A DNA stretch of 64,000 bases from contig CAVXEB010000007.1 of assembly GCA_963760735.1 (NCBI GenBank), positions 729,594 through 793,593 on the forward strand, read 5' to 3'. A program made the translations under genes and the position numbers. The notes below the pieces were generated by a model. The model was not told the origin of the DNA, ran no database searches, and worked only from the letters and a program-made list of their open reading frames with translations. This DNA comes from CF-46 sp963760735. GTDB lineage: Bacteria > Chloroflexota > Limnocylindria > Limnocylindrales > CSP1-4. Shown here in pieces: positions 50,076 to 59,046 of this stretch (its first letter is position 1; each line of letters opens with the position of its first letter).

Positions 50076-52168
50076 CGCCGCTCGCCCGACAGCTCGACGC
50101 CGGCCTTCGTTCGGTCAGGCGCCGCCTGCGCGGAGCGAACTACCTCCGCAAGTGGGTCGTCCTCGGTGCGCTCATCGGCGTCGTCGGCGGAATCGGGGCG
50201 ATCGCCTTCTACACGGCCCTCGAGCTGGCGACCCACTTCTTCCTCGGCTTCCTGGGCGGCTACACGCCCCCGTCGCCCGCCGGCGAAGGCGGCGCCCCGA
50301 TCACGGGCTTTGCCCGGGCCTGGGCGCTCCCCCTCGTGGTCGCCCTGGGCGGCCTGATCTCGGGGATCATCGTCTACCGCTTCGCCCCGGAGGCCGAGGG
50401 CCACGGCACCGACGCGGCGATCGCCGCCTTCCACCACAACCCGCGCGGCATCCGGGGCCGCATCCCGCTGGTGAAGCTGGTCGCCTCGGCGATCACGATC
50501 GGATCGGGCGGATCGGGCGGCCGCGAGGGGCCGACCGCCCAGATCAGCGCGGGGTTCGGGTCCTTCCTCGGCCGGACGCTCGACCTCGACGCACGCGATG
50601 CGCGGATCGCGGTCGCGGTGGGCATGGCCGCCGGTATCGGGGCGATCTTCCGCGCGCCGCTCGGCGGCGCCGTCCTCGGGGCCGAGCTCCTCTACCGCGA
50701 CGATGTCGAGTCGGACGCGCTCGTCCCGTCGTTCATCGCCACGATCGTCGCCTACTCGATCTTCGGTGCCGTCGAGGGGTTCACCCCCATCTTCGGGGCC
50801 CAGGCCTCGTTCGCCTTCAGCAACCCCGCACAGCTCGCCTGGTACGCGCTGATCGGGCTCGCCTGCGGCCTCGTCGGCCTCCTCTACATCCGCAACTTCT
50901 ACGGCCTCAGCGCCTGGTTCCACGCGCTGGGCGCCACCGCGCTGGCTCAAGCCCGCGATCGCGGGGTTCCTGGTCGGCTGCATCGGCCTGGTCATCCCGG
51001 GCGTGCTCGGCACCGGCTACGGCTTCGTCCAGGCGGGACTCGACCGGCAGACGCTGCTCGCCATCCCGCTCTGGATGGTCCTCATCCTGCCGTTCGCGAA
51101 GATCCTCGCGACCTCGCTCTCGATCGGCTCCGGCGGCTCGGGCGGCATCTTCGGGCCCGGCATGTTCATCGGCGGCATGCTCGGCGCCGGCATCTGGCGG
51201 CTGCTCGAGCCGATCGCCCCGGCGATCCCGGTCGACCCGGCGCCGTTCGTCATCGTGGCGATGATGGCCCTGTTCGGGAGCGTCGCCCACGCGCCGCTCG
51301 CGGTGATGCTCATGGTCGCCGAGATGACCGGCAACCTCTCGATGCTCGCGCCGGCGATGGTCGCGGTCGGCCTGGCGACGTTCGTCGTCGGGTCCAAGTC
51401 GATCTACCGCAGCCAGCTCGCGACGCGGGCCGACTCGCCGGCCCACCGGTTCCGCTTCGCGATGCCCCTGCTCGCGGCGGTGCCGGTCGGCGACGCGGTC
51501 CGTCAGGCACGCGTGGTCGTGCGAGCGGACGACACGGTGGCGACGGCGCGGGCCCGGATGGAGGCGATCGGCGTTCCGGGTGCACCGGTCGTGGGCGCGG
51601 ATGGCACGGTCCAGGGAGTGATCGATCTTGCCTCGCTCCAGCTGCTACCGGATCACGAGCAGGTAGGCAGTTCGACGATCGTCCGTGAGCCGATCCTGGC
51701 TGCAGACGACGGCCTCGACGACGCCCTCGGGTCGCTCGCCGACCACCACCGAGAGTGGGCGCCGGTCGTGTCGGGCGGACGGCTCGTCGGCATCCTGTCG
51801 GTGCGGGACGCCATGACCGCCTATCGCACCGCCCTCAACGGCAACATCCGCCAGGTGCGTGGGCTCCGGGCCGGCGGGGTCATCGTCGAGACGCAGATCG
51901 CCGGCGGCTTCGACGCTCGCCGGGCGACTCGTGTCCGACGTCGCGTGGCCGCGGGAGGCCGTCCTCGTGGCAATCGAGCGGGACGGGAACGCTCATCGTG
52001 CCGCGCGGAGACCTCCGGCTGCTGGCCGGCGACCACGTCTCCATCTTCGCGACGCCGGCGGCCCAGCCGCAGGTCGACGACCTGCTTGACGCGCCTGGCC
52101 TCGGACCTGGACCTGGGTCCGGCGACGGCACGATCGGGGCCGTGGCAGCCTCCGACGGGACGTTCTGA
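50072..52168 (+). pseudogene. CLC-family chloride channel/transporter with CBS and TrkA_C domains, three frame breaks
   Basis: From a GTG at 50072 the protein shows CLC motifs: GSGGSGGREGPTAQI (selectivity region), AAGIGAIFRAPLGGAVLGAELLY, later LSIGSGGSGGIFGPGMFIGGMLGAG and LFGSVAHAPLAVMLMVAEMTG. Two CBS domains follow (VVVRADDTVATARARMEAIGVPGAPVVGADGTVQGVID and DHHREWAPVVSGGRLVGILSVRDAM), then a TrkA_C-like end (LVSDVAWPREAVLVAIERDG, LIVPRGDLRLLAGDHVSIFA). Frame changes occur near 50935, 51910 and 51988; the reconstructed length is about 698 residues. The gating Glu of exchangers in the GREGP motif is present. Activity depends on whether these breaks are real. Confidence 0.8.
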
Positions 52169-52279
52169 ACCACACCATCGCCCGTGGCGCGGGGAAGGAC
52201 GGCGGCTCGTTCTCAAGCTCGAAGGTCGCGTCACAGTCGTGCGGGACGCAGCGAACCTGAATCCAAGCGGTTACCGTAG

Positions 52280-52476
52280 TCAGGACTCATCGTGGTCGCG
52301 GCTCTTCTTCGAGGAGCGCCCCTCCTGCCGCTCCTCGTGAGCCTGACACTCGGCCGCCTGCTTGGCCTCCCAACGGTGGAGTATCTCCATGGCCAGCGGG
52401 TACAGGATTCGCCGTGTGGGAGGGGGCGGCGTTCCGATGCCAACGACGGTAGTGCGACGGGTCCACGACGAGGCAT
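52280..52476 (-). pseudogene. Possible small charged protein with one frame break
   Basis: An ATG at 52476 has GGAGGT 7 bases upstream on the minus strand. It opens MPRRGPVALP, and a neighbouring frame continues TTVVGIGTPPPPTRRILYPLAMEILHRWEAKQAAECQAHEERQEGRSS to a stop at 52280. The amphipathic charged helix and good ribosome-binding site suggest a gene, but no family is recognised. Apart from this, 52169-52633 contains nothing I can support. Confidence 0.3.
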
Positions 52477-52633
52477 CTGATTTACCTCCATTGCATGGTG
52501 CGGTATCGCATGGTCGCTTCGGTTCGCAGTCTCACGAATGCTCTTCGGCCATTGATGTCAGGCGATTTGCCCTGCTTCGAGTCCGCGGTAAGGGTGCTCG
52601 ATCGGGATCCGGATACTTATGGCATCCGCGCGC

Positions 52634-52861
52634 TCAACTCCTGTCGGGCGCGCCATTGTCTTGAGTCGCGACATAGGCGACACATGAGTCGCGACATCGG
52701 CGACAGGTGTAATCGCTCCGATGCCGACGGACCCACTTGTAAGCGGTCGCCCGGCTGATCCCGAGCTGCTCGGCGACATGCGCTGCCGGCCAGCCGGCTT
52801 CCACTCGAGCGACGAGGTGTTGGCGACCGAAGACGGTCAGACGCGCCCTACGATGTGCCAC
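52634..52861 (-). pseudogene. IS481-family transposase, N-terminal relic
   Basis: A GTG at 52861 with AGGAG upstream starts AHRRARLTVFGRQHLVARVEAGWPAAHVAEQLGISRATAYKWVRR, the leucine-zipper/helix-turn-helix N-terminus of IS481-family transposases, which are normally about 320 residues. After about 50 residues the frame runs into the element's non-coding end. The catalytic DDE domain is missing, so this is an internal deletion derivative without activity. Confidence 0.8.
52640..52655 (+). repeat. tRNA 3'-end-like direct repeat, left copy (putative att)
   Basis: CCTGTCGGGCGCGCCA is identical to 59035-59050 in the same orientation. It reads as the end of a tRNA T stem, acceptor strand, discriminator and CCA. 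The local tRNA-Arg at 39.7 kb shares the first 14 bases but lacks CCA. The IS481 relic begins within about 10 bases. Confidence 0.6.
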
Positions 52862-52945
52862 GAGAGTCTCCTGCCTGGCTTGGTGCTCAACACCCCAAAC
52901 CCTGCAGCGGGACTCTCGTCTGTCAACAACTGTGTGGGGACTACA
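52660..52945 (-). mobile_element. IS481-like deletion derivative
   Basis: The relic includes the transposase N-terminus and, at 52663-52708, two 23-bp direct repeats (GAGTCGCGACAT(A/C)GGCGACA...) that look like the transposase-binding subterminal region. A TGTCAACAACTG sequence near 52920 may mark the other end. The exact termini and a target duplication could not be fixed by eye. Confidence 0.55.
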
Positions 52946-52946
52946 G

Positions 52947-54104
52947 CTAGGCGGCCGACTCTGGTTCGCCCGAGAGCTGCAGTCCCGCGCGGGCGGGCCT
53001 GACATGTGGGCCGGCCTCCGCTCGCCACCCCGGTTCGGCGTGCTCGAGCGTGGCGATGAGAGCTTCGTCGACGCTCACCCCAACCCCGGGCTGGTCGCCG
53101 AGCACGATCCCACCGTCGGCATACTCCTGGTCGATCGAAACGCCGAACGGCGAACCGACGTCTTGGATCTCGGCGGACAAGTGATTTGGCACTGCCGCGG
53201 CAGCGTGAGCGACCGCGGCGTTCGCCGTGAGGCCCACCGGGCTGACTGGCAGGTCTCGGCTGTGTGCCGCGATCGACACGCGCAGAAAGTGCGTCACACC
53301 CCAGGTTGCGGCAGCTTGAACGACGTCGATGCCGCCCGCGTTGAAATGCGGTCGATATTGTTCCAGGCCAGTGAGGTTCTCTCCGGTAGCCACCGCAGCG
53401 CGTACTGAAGCGCTCAACCTCGCATGACCCTCTGCGTCCCAGCGGCGGATGGGCTCCTCGATCCAGACGAGGTCGTGAACCTCTTCGATCTGGGACACAT
53501 AGCGGACGGCCTGCTTGAGATTCCAGGACTCATTCGCGTCGAGCATGAGGCTCGGCTCCGGGGTGTTGACTCGAAGCGCATCGCCGATGATGCCTAGCCG
53601 GCGAATGTCGCTGGCAACGTTTCTGCCGCCCTTGAGCTTCCCGCTCGTGAATCCACGGCCCGCCATGTCGGAATAGAAGAGCGCGAGTTCATCATCATCG
53701 AGCGCGATATCCAGTCCGGACGCATACCCGGAGACAAACCGATCGCGCCCCCCGAGCAGGCGCCAAAGCGGCTCGCCCGCAAGTTTTGCCTTGATATCCC
53801 AAAGCGCCATGTCAAACGTGCCGATGCCTCCGAATGTCGCGCCAGCATGGCTCGCCTTGAACACGCGCGCGAGCATGCGGTCGTAGAGCGCGGATACCGC
53901 GCGGGGATCCTCGCCCTCGATCGCCGGGAAGATCTGTGCCAAGTCTTGGTGCGAGCCCATTCCGACGCCGCTGACGCCCTCATCCGTGTCCACGATGACA
54001 ACCGGCACCTCGGTGATACCCGATGCGATGTGCCCGTTGACGTCGCCCACAGGACGACCCCAGTCATGGATCGTCTGCAGCGTGCGATAGCCTGTGATCT
54101 TCAT
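52947..54104 (-). CDS. Enolase-superfamily (mandelate racemase/muconate lactonizing type) enzyme
   Basis: A 385-residue enolase-superfamily protein. The capping domain (HIASGITEVPVVIVDTDEGVSGVGMGSHQD) is followed by the barrel: base region GFTSGKLKGGRN (KxK-like), metal ligands in LMLDANESWNLKQAVRY, WIEEPIRRWD and AVATGENLTGLEQY, and HFNAGGIDVVQAAATWGVTHFLRVSIAAHS. Such enzymes dehydrate or racemise acid sugars; the exact reaction is open. It is divergent from the GntR regulator and faces a sugar ABC importer, suggesting catabolism of the imported compound. The ATG at 54104 with AAGG upstream is used. Confidence 0.88.
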   Translation of the reverse strand: MKITGYRTLQTIHDWGRPVGDVNGHIASGITEVPVVIVDTDEGVSGVGMGSHQDLAQIFPAIEGEDPRAVSALYDRMLARVFKASHAGATFGGIGTFDMALWDIKAKLAGEPLWRLLGGRDRFVSGYASGLDIALDDDELALFYSDMAGRGFTSGKLKGGRNVASDIRRLGIIGDALRVNTPEPSLMLDANESWNLKQAVRYVSQIEEVHDLVWIEEPIRRWDAEGHARLSASVRAAVATGENLTGLEQYRPHFNAGGIDVVQAAATWGVTHFLRVSIAAHSRDLPVSPVGLTANAAVAHAAAAVPNHLSAEIQDVGSPFGVSIDQEYADGGIVLGDQPGVGVSVDEALIATLEHAEPGWRAEAGPHVRPARAGLQLSGEPESAA

Positions 54105-54207
54105 CGTCACCCTTGCTCATTCGTGCGGAGATCGGGGTGTCGCAGTGACGAACCCCTCGGCCAACCTGGACCGTTCGCCGTGCGGCTCATCTTCAGTTGG
54201 CGTAGTA

Positions 54208-54226
54208 TTGATACGACATCATACAA
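54208..54226. promoter_or_regulatory. Candidate GntR operator in the divergent spacer
   Basis: TTGATACGACATCATACAA lies between the divergent enolase-type and GntR genes in an AT-rich patch. Its core GACATCAT recurs in a similar site before the ABC binding-protein gene (58704-58725). A role as binding site of the neighbouring FCD-type GntR protein is inferred. Confidence 0.5.
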
Positions 54227-54311
54227 GTAGAGGAGCGGGTGCGTACCGAACCGAGCCCTGCCTCCCGATCAGTTCGCCGTCGCGTCGCCGCGGCACATCG
54301 ATCCCCGACAG

Positions 54312-54317
54312 TAGGAT
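54312..54317 (+). promoter_or_regulatory. Putative -10 element (TAGGAT) of the GntR gene
   Basis: TAGGAT ends 6 bases before the ATG at 54324, again the close spacing of a leaderless start. The intervening GAGGAC is too near the ATG to be a good ribosome-binding site. Confidence 0.4.
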
Positions 54318-54323
54318 GAGGAC

Positions 54324-55100
54324 ATGGCGCAGAACGACGCGGACCCCGCAAGCACCGCCACTTCACAGGGGCAGACCATCTTCGGCGACAGCGTCGTCCG
54401 GGTGCGTGCAGCCAACCTCGGCGTCGCCGTGGTGAGGGACTTGGTGAAAGCGATCGTCACCGGCACGGTGGCTCCCGGCGACGTCCTCCCCCCAGAGGGC
54501 ACCCTGAGCAAGCAGTTTGCCGTGAGTCGCACGGTGATTCGCGAGTCCGTGAAGCGAGTCGAAGAAAAGGGCCTCGTGACCGTCAGTCAGGGCCGAGGCA
54601 CGGTCGTGAACCAGTCGAGTCGGTGGAACGTGCTCGATCCTGATGTCCTTTCGGCTCTTGTCGACCACGACGAGACCCTGGAGGTGCTCGATGAGTTGGC
54701 GGTGGTCCGTGGGAGCCTGGAGGCGACCATGGCGCGCGCCGCGGCAGCTCGGCAAACCCCAGAGCGCACCGCTGCGTTGCGTGAGGCTTTCGACCTTGCC
54801 GCGGCAAACATCGACGACATCTCTGTCTACAACGACGCGGATGCCGCGTTTCACGACCTTGTCATGGAACAATCGGGAATTCGGCTCGCCGCCAACATCA
54901 CACGCATCATGTTCGAGCGCGCTCGCGAGAGCAGTCGATTCACGGGCATCACCACCGACGACGCAGCGCAGATGTCGCTCGAGGAGCACCGCGCCATATG
55001 CGAGGCGATCGCGGCGGGCGACGGCGACACCGCCGCGACTGCGATGCGAGAACACATCGCGAAGGCGTGGACACGAAGGCGCGCGCCGGGCGTCACCTAA
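54324..55100 (+). CDS. GntR-family regulator, FadR/FCD subfamily
   Basis: A 258-residue regulator: winged helix (VVRDLVKAIVTGTVAPGDVLPPEGTLSKQFAVSRTVIRESVKRVEEKGLVTVSQGRGTVVN) and an all-helical FCD ligand domain with the metal-ligand pattern AAFHDLVMEQSG and EHRAICEAIAAGDGDTAATAMREHI. FCD regulators usually bind sugar acids or other organic acids and repress the adjacent catabolic genes. It stands divergent from the enolase-type gene and convergent with the ABC importer operon. A GGAACCGTTTCC sequence just after its stop (55102-55113) resembles a LacI-type site but lies at the wrong place for a promoter. Confidence 0.92.
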   Translation: MAQNDADPASTATSQGQTIFGDSVVRVRAANLGVAVVRDLVKAIVTGTVAPGDVLPPEGTLSKQFAVSRTVIRESVKRVEEKGLVTVSQGRGTVVNQSSRWNVLDPDVLSALVDHDETLEVLDELAVVRGSLEATMARAAAARQTPERTAALREAFDLAAANIDDISVYNDADAAFHDLVMEQSGIRLAANITRIMFERARESSRFTGITTDDAAQMSLEEHRAICEAIAAGDGDTAATAMREHIAKAWTRRRAPGVT

Positions 55101-55220
55101 CGGAACCGTTTCCGTCGAGGTGCCCCACGGCGCCGAATCCTTGCCAGGCATTCGTCTCTGGTGTCCGGAAGCATGCGGCACGCCATTCCGAATCTTCGCG
55201 TCCTCTCAACGATGGCGGAC

Positions 55221-56114
55221 CTACTCCTTTGTCGCGCCGGCGGTGAGGCCCGCCACGAGGAAGCGCTGCGAGAACACGAACACGATCAGCACCGGTGCGA
55301 CGGAGATCAGCGTCGCGAGCGCCAGCTGTGGAAACGGGATCGAGTCGGAGGCGACGGTGGTCGGATTGATCTCCCGGACATTCGCGAGCAATTCCACCAG
55401 ACCCACTTGAATGGGCTGTGTCTTCGACCCGGGAAGCATCACGAAGGGCAGGAAATAGTTGTTCCAGTTGGTGACGAAGTTGAAGAAGCCTACGAGCGCG
55501 ACGACAGGGATCGCGAGCGGCAGCGCGATTCGCCGGAAGACCGCGAACTCGCCCGCGCCATCGATGCGGGCGGCGTCGAGAAGCTCGCGCGAAACGCTCG
55601 TGGAGAAGTAGATATACGCCAGATAGACGCCGAATGGGAAGAACGCGAATGGCAGGATGACCGCCAACGGCGACCCCACGAGGTGCACCGCATTGATCTC
55701 GAGGAAGACCGGCAGCACGAGCGCCGTGTTCGGGATGAGCATCACCATGAGGGTCGAGATGAGGATCGCGCGGCGAAACCTGAAGTTGGTCTTGGCCAGC
55801 GCGTAGCCGGCCGGAATTGACACGAGGAGCGTGAGCACCAACGCGACCCCGGCGTAGAACACCGAATTCCCGAGCCACGTCCAGATGCGGCCATCCTGGA
55901 ACCCGACCAGCTCGTTCCAGTTTGCGACGAGTTGTTCGAAGGAGCCGAAACTCAGGGAAGCCTCGCCGTGAAAGCCGTTGAGTTGGGCGGTGTCCTTCGT
56001 CGGCGCGAGCAGGAGCCAAACCAGGGGAAGGACGAAGAACACCGCGAAGAATCCGGCGATCAGGAAAGCTGTCACGCGACCGAGCCAGCGGCCCGGCGCG
56101 AAGTCAGACCGCAC
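55221..56114 (-). CDS. Sugar ABC transporter permease (MalG-type)
   Basis: A 297-residue protein with six membrane segments and the inner-loop EAA motif ELLDAARIDGAGEFAVFRRIALPLA that contacts the ATPase. It is the second permease of a CUT1-type carbohydrate importer. It follows the MalF-type permease by 11 bases on the minus strand. The reading frame is intact. The 120 bases beyond its stop show only the GGAACCGTTTCC site noted with the GntR gene. Confidence 0.93.
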   Translation of the reverse strand: MRSDFAPGRWLGRVTAFLIAGFFAVFFVLPLVWLLLAPTKDTAQLNGFHGEASLSFGSFEQLVANWNELVGFQDGRIWTWLGNSVFYAGVALVLTLLVSIPAGYALAKTNFRFRRAILISTLMVMLIPNTALVLPVFLEINAVHLVGSPLAVILPFAFFPFGVYLAYIYFSTSVSRELLDAARIDGAGEFAVFRRIALPLAIPVVALVGFFNFVTNWNNYFLPFVMLPGSKTQPIQVGLVELLANVREINPTTVASDSIPFPQLALATLISVAPVLIVFVFSQRFLVAGLTAGATKE

Positions 56115-56125
56115 GACGGATCGTT

Positions 56126-57061
56126 CTAGTCGCGGTCAAAGAGTCCTCCTCGGAAGACGAAGAACGCGGCAAGCCCCGCCGCCACGACGAGCAACATCAT
56201 CGAGATCGCGGCAGAGCTGTTGAAGTCCGCTTGCGGGCCGAAGGCGGTGACGTATGCGAGTTGATTGAGGGAATAGTGCTTCGGGATCTGGTTCCTGCTC
56301 GCCTGGGCGAGGATTTTTGGTTCCGCGAACAGCTGGGTCCCGACGGCGACCGAGATGACGACCATGTACGCGATCCACTTCCGAATCAGCGGGAGCTGGA
56401 TGTACCAAGCGGTCTTGATGGCGCTGGCGCCGTCACAGCGGGCAGCCTCCATGATCTCGTCGGAGATGTTGTTCAACGCGGCGTACATGATGATGATCCA
56501 TGCACCGGCGCCGGTCCAGAACGCAATGACCGTGAAGATCAGGGGCAGGTTGTTCAGGTCGATGGCTTGAACGAAGTTCGTGTACCCGAACCACTTCAGG
56601 ACGAAGGACACCGGGCTGACCGAGGGATTGAGCAAGAAGAGCCAGAGCATGACGCTGGCCGCACCCGCGAATGCGCCGGGGATGAAGAACAGGAAGCGCG
56701 CGGTAGAGGAAAGCCACCTGACGCGCACGGCGTGGACGATGAGCGCCAGCAGGGTGACGAGCACGGTCAGGGTCACGACCCAGATCACCAGGAAGGCCGC
56801 GACGTGCTGCACGGCCGGCAAGAACCGGAAGTCCCCGACGGCCTTCACGTAGTTGTCGAGCCCGACGAATTGCCCACTCTTGGTGAATGAGAGATACAGG
56901 GCATAGACCATGGGCAGAACGCCGAAGACCAGTAGCAGCAGCACGTAGCCGCTGCAGAACACGTAGGCGGCGAATGCCTGCGCGCGGGCTCCGCTTTGCG
57001 GCCGCCTTCGCGGGCGCAAAGGGGCCCACTGCCGCTCCTTTGTGGGGGCGGCAGTGGGCAC
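56126..57061 (-). CDS. Sugar ABC transporter permease (MalF-type)
   Basis: A 311-residue permease: a cytoplasmic N-terminus (TKERQWAPLRPRRRPQSG), six membrane segments and the EAA loop EIMEAARCDGASAIKTAWYIQLPLIRKW. First permease of the CUT1 importer. A GTG start at 57061 is used; the binding-protein gene ends 36 bases upstream. No ATPase gene (MsmK/UgpC type) is encoded in the module, so a shared ATPase from elsewhere would be needed. Confidence 0.93.
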   Translation of the reverse strand: MPTAAPTKERQWAPLRPRRRPQSGARAQAFAAYVFCSGYVLLLLVFGVLPMVYALYLSFTKSGQFVGLDNYVKAVGDFRFLPAVQHVAAFLVIWVVTLTVLVTLLALIVHAVRVRWLSSTARFLFFIPGAFAGAASVMLWLFLLNPSVSPVSFVLKWFGYTNFVQAIDLNNLPLIFTVIAFWTGAGAWIIIMYAALNNISDEIMEAARCDGASAIKTAWYIQLPLIRKWIAYMVVISVAVGTQLFAEPKILAQASRNQIPKHYSLNQLAYVTAFGPQADFNSSAAISMMLLVVAAGLAAFFVFRGGLFDRD

Positions 57062-57097
57062 GATGGCGTCAGTACGAGAGATGGTGCGTTCCTTCGC

Positions 57098-58549
57098 CTA
57101 CTTGGTCACGACTGTGAAGCCGTTCACCTGGGCGTCGTTCACCATTCTCTGCTGCCAAGCGCTGACCTGCGAGGCAATGGTCTTTCCGGAAGCAAGAGCC
57201 GGATTCACGATCTCCGCCCACGGAGGCTCGGAACTGAAGGGGAGCGTGGCACCCCAGCCCTTCCAGATGTTGTTGGCTGCCTCATCGACGACGTCCTTGA
57301 ACGTGTCCGAGTTGGCCCAGAAGCCACTACTGGTCTGCGCGTCCAACCACGCACTTGCGGTCGAGGCGTAGGCCGGGAGGCCCGTGATGAGCTTGACCGA
57401 CTGGGGTCCGCTCGTCACGTACTGCAGGTAGGTACCCACGCATGCGAGGTTCGCCGAGTGGCTCGACCCGTACCAGAAGCCGCCACCCACGTTGCCGGTG
57501 CCGATCGGCTCGCCAGCCCAGTGGAGGGCGTGGCCGGCACCCCACTCGCCTGGCTGCCCGCCGAGGTTGTCCTTGTTCTGGAAGAGGGCTCCCGTGAACC
57601 ACGTTGGGCCAGGGATCGCCAGGACCTTGTCCTTCCACTTCTTGACCCAGTCGGGGGTGAACAGTCCATCGATCGCCAGGGTCTTGTTCGCGAACATGTG
57701 GTCCAGCAGGGCGATCATGCGGGTCGTGTGGTTGTCCGAGAAGTCGCTGGTGAAGGTGGTGCCGTCGACCGTGTAGATCGGCGCCTGGGCGGCCCACATG
57801 TCGGTCAGCACGGCGGTGAAGGGATCGCCGATCGAGCCGAGGATGTAGCCGGGGTGCTCAGCCGCCACCTTGTCGCCGAGGGCCTGGTATTCCTCCCATG
57901 TGGTCGGGACGGTGTACCCGAACTTGTCGAACAGGGTCTTGTTGTACCAGAGCACCACGGGCGCCAGGTTGTCGCGGGCGCCGTAGACATGGCCGTCGAC
58001 CGTGACAGGGTCGAGCGCGCCCGGCGTGTAGCCGTCGAGCCAACTCTGGGGAACGACGCCCTGGTCGAGCGGCGCGGCAAAGGCCTGAACGCCATTCTGC
58101 TCGTGGGCCGCCCAGCTGGCGTCGTTCACCTGTCCCGACCACGCAACGTCGGGCCAGCCCGAGCCGGCCTGGTCGAGCAGCGAGATCTTGGTGTGGAACG
58201 TGTCGCTACCCCCGGCGCTGGCGTCGTAGGTCTCGATGTTGAGCGGGCACTCGGGGTGGTCCTTCTGGAAGGCCTCGGCGATGGCCGAGCGGTCGGCGTC
58301 GACCCAGACGGTCATCTTGGCGGTTGGGTCCTGCGCAACGGTGGGGAAGCCGTACGTGCTGCCAGTCGAAGAGCCAGCGGATTCAGTCGGACCGCTGGTG
58401 GGCGTTCCAGAGCCAGCCGTTCCAGGGGTCCCAGACGGACTGCTGGTGGACGGATTGTTCGAGCAGCCCGCTGCGACAAGGGCGATGCAGGCTGCGGCTG
58501 CGGACACTCCCATCAACCTGCGGGGCGCGCTGCGTTCATGCAAAGACAC
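57098..58549 (-). CDS. Sugar ABC transporter substrate-binding lipoprotein (family 1)
   Basis: A 483-residue lipoprotein. The signal MGVSAAAACIALVAAGC ends in a lipobox with Cys near residue 29; a Ser/Gly/Thr linker follows and then the binding fold (KMTVWVDADRSAIAEAFQKDHPECPLNIETYDA, VVLWYNKTLFDKFGYTVPTTWEEYQALGDKV). It delivers a sugar or sugar derivative to the two permeases. The GTG at 58549 has GGAGGAG about 8 bases upstream; the longer in-frame extension overlaps the regulatory region and is rejected. Confidence 0.92.
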   Translation of the reverse strand: MSLHERSAPRRLMGVSAAAACIALVAAGCSNNPSTSSPSGTPGTAGSGTPTSGPTESAGSSTGSTYGFPTVAQDPTAKMTVWVDADRSAIAEAFQKDHPECPLNIETYDASAGGSDTFHTKISLLDQAGSGWPDVAWSGQVNDASWAAHEQNGVQAFAAPLDQGVVPQSWLDGYTPGALDPVTVDGHVYGARDNLAPVVLWYNKTLFDKFGYTVPTTWEEYQALGDKVAAEHPGYILGSIGDPFTAVLTDMWAAQAPIYTVDGTTFTSDFSDNHTTRMIALLDHMFANKTLAIDGLFTPDWVKKWKDKVLAIPGPTWFTGALFQNKDNLGGQPGEWGAGHALHWAGEPIGTGNVGGGFWYGSSHSANLACVGTYLQYVTSGPQSVKLITGLPAYASTASAWLDAQTSSGFWANSDTFKDVVDEAANNIWKGWGATLPFSSEPPWAEIVNPALASGKTIASQVSAWQQRMVNDAQVNGFTVVTK

Positions 58550-58703
58550 GTCGTTGCTCCTCCTCAGATTCGTTCGACTTCGTTGAGACGACTCAGCCCC
58601 CTCGCGGCGACATTTCGAAGTAGCTCGTATCGGTGATGCCGTACCGATAGGAGCGGCCGAGGTACGCGGGTTCCTCCACATAGCGATGCCCAGCAAATTC
58701 AGC

Positions 58704-58725
58704 ATACATCAGACATCATGTGTAT
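58704..58725. promoter_or_regulatory. Candidate GntR operator upstream of the ABC importer operon
   Basis: ATACATC-A-GACATCATGTGTAT has ATACA...TGTAT ends and shares the GACATCAT core with the site at 54208-54226. It lies about 155 bases before the binding-protein start. The rest of 58550-58790 shows no gene. Confidence 0.5.
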
Positions 58726-59024
58726 TGCACGCCCCTGTGCTGTGCCCGGCATCCTGAGACGAGCACGTTCTAGGGGTCCGCGATGGGTGACTACCGGAGC
58801 CATTCCAACGGCCCGTGCGGGGTAGCGACGGCCTCTTTGTCGCGGAGACGCGACCCGCCCGTTCGGGCCAGCCCCGATGACGGCGACGACGACCGCGAGC
58901 TCGCGGTCCGTGACGGAGGTGCCAGACCCTCGACCAGCTCGAGGCCGTTCTCTAACGCCAGCCGCCCGGCCGCGGCGACCCACTCGTCGCGACCCTCGAT
59001 CGGGATCTCGTAGGCTGCTAACAC

Positions 59025-59046
59025 GCGCCCGACACCTGTCGGGCGC
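59025..59046. repeat. Perfect inverted repeat at the right junction
   Basis: GCGCCCGACA-CC-TGTCGGGCGC has 10-bp arms and overlaps the right copy of the direct repeat. It may be part of a recombination site or a fold-back of the tRNA-derived end. Confidence 0.55.

Noticed and set aside
55102..55113. GGAACCGTTTCC as a LacI operator
   Set aside because: It lies between the 3' ends of two convergent genes, not in a promoter, and only a LacI remnant is present in the window; kept as a note only.
58550..58705. Upstream extension of the sugar-binding protein
   Set aside because: It would cover the candidate GntR operator; the lipoprotein signal and GGAGG place the start at GTG 58549.
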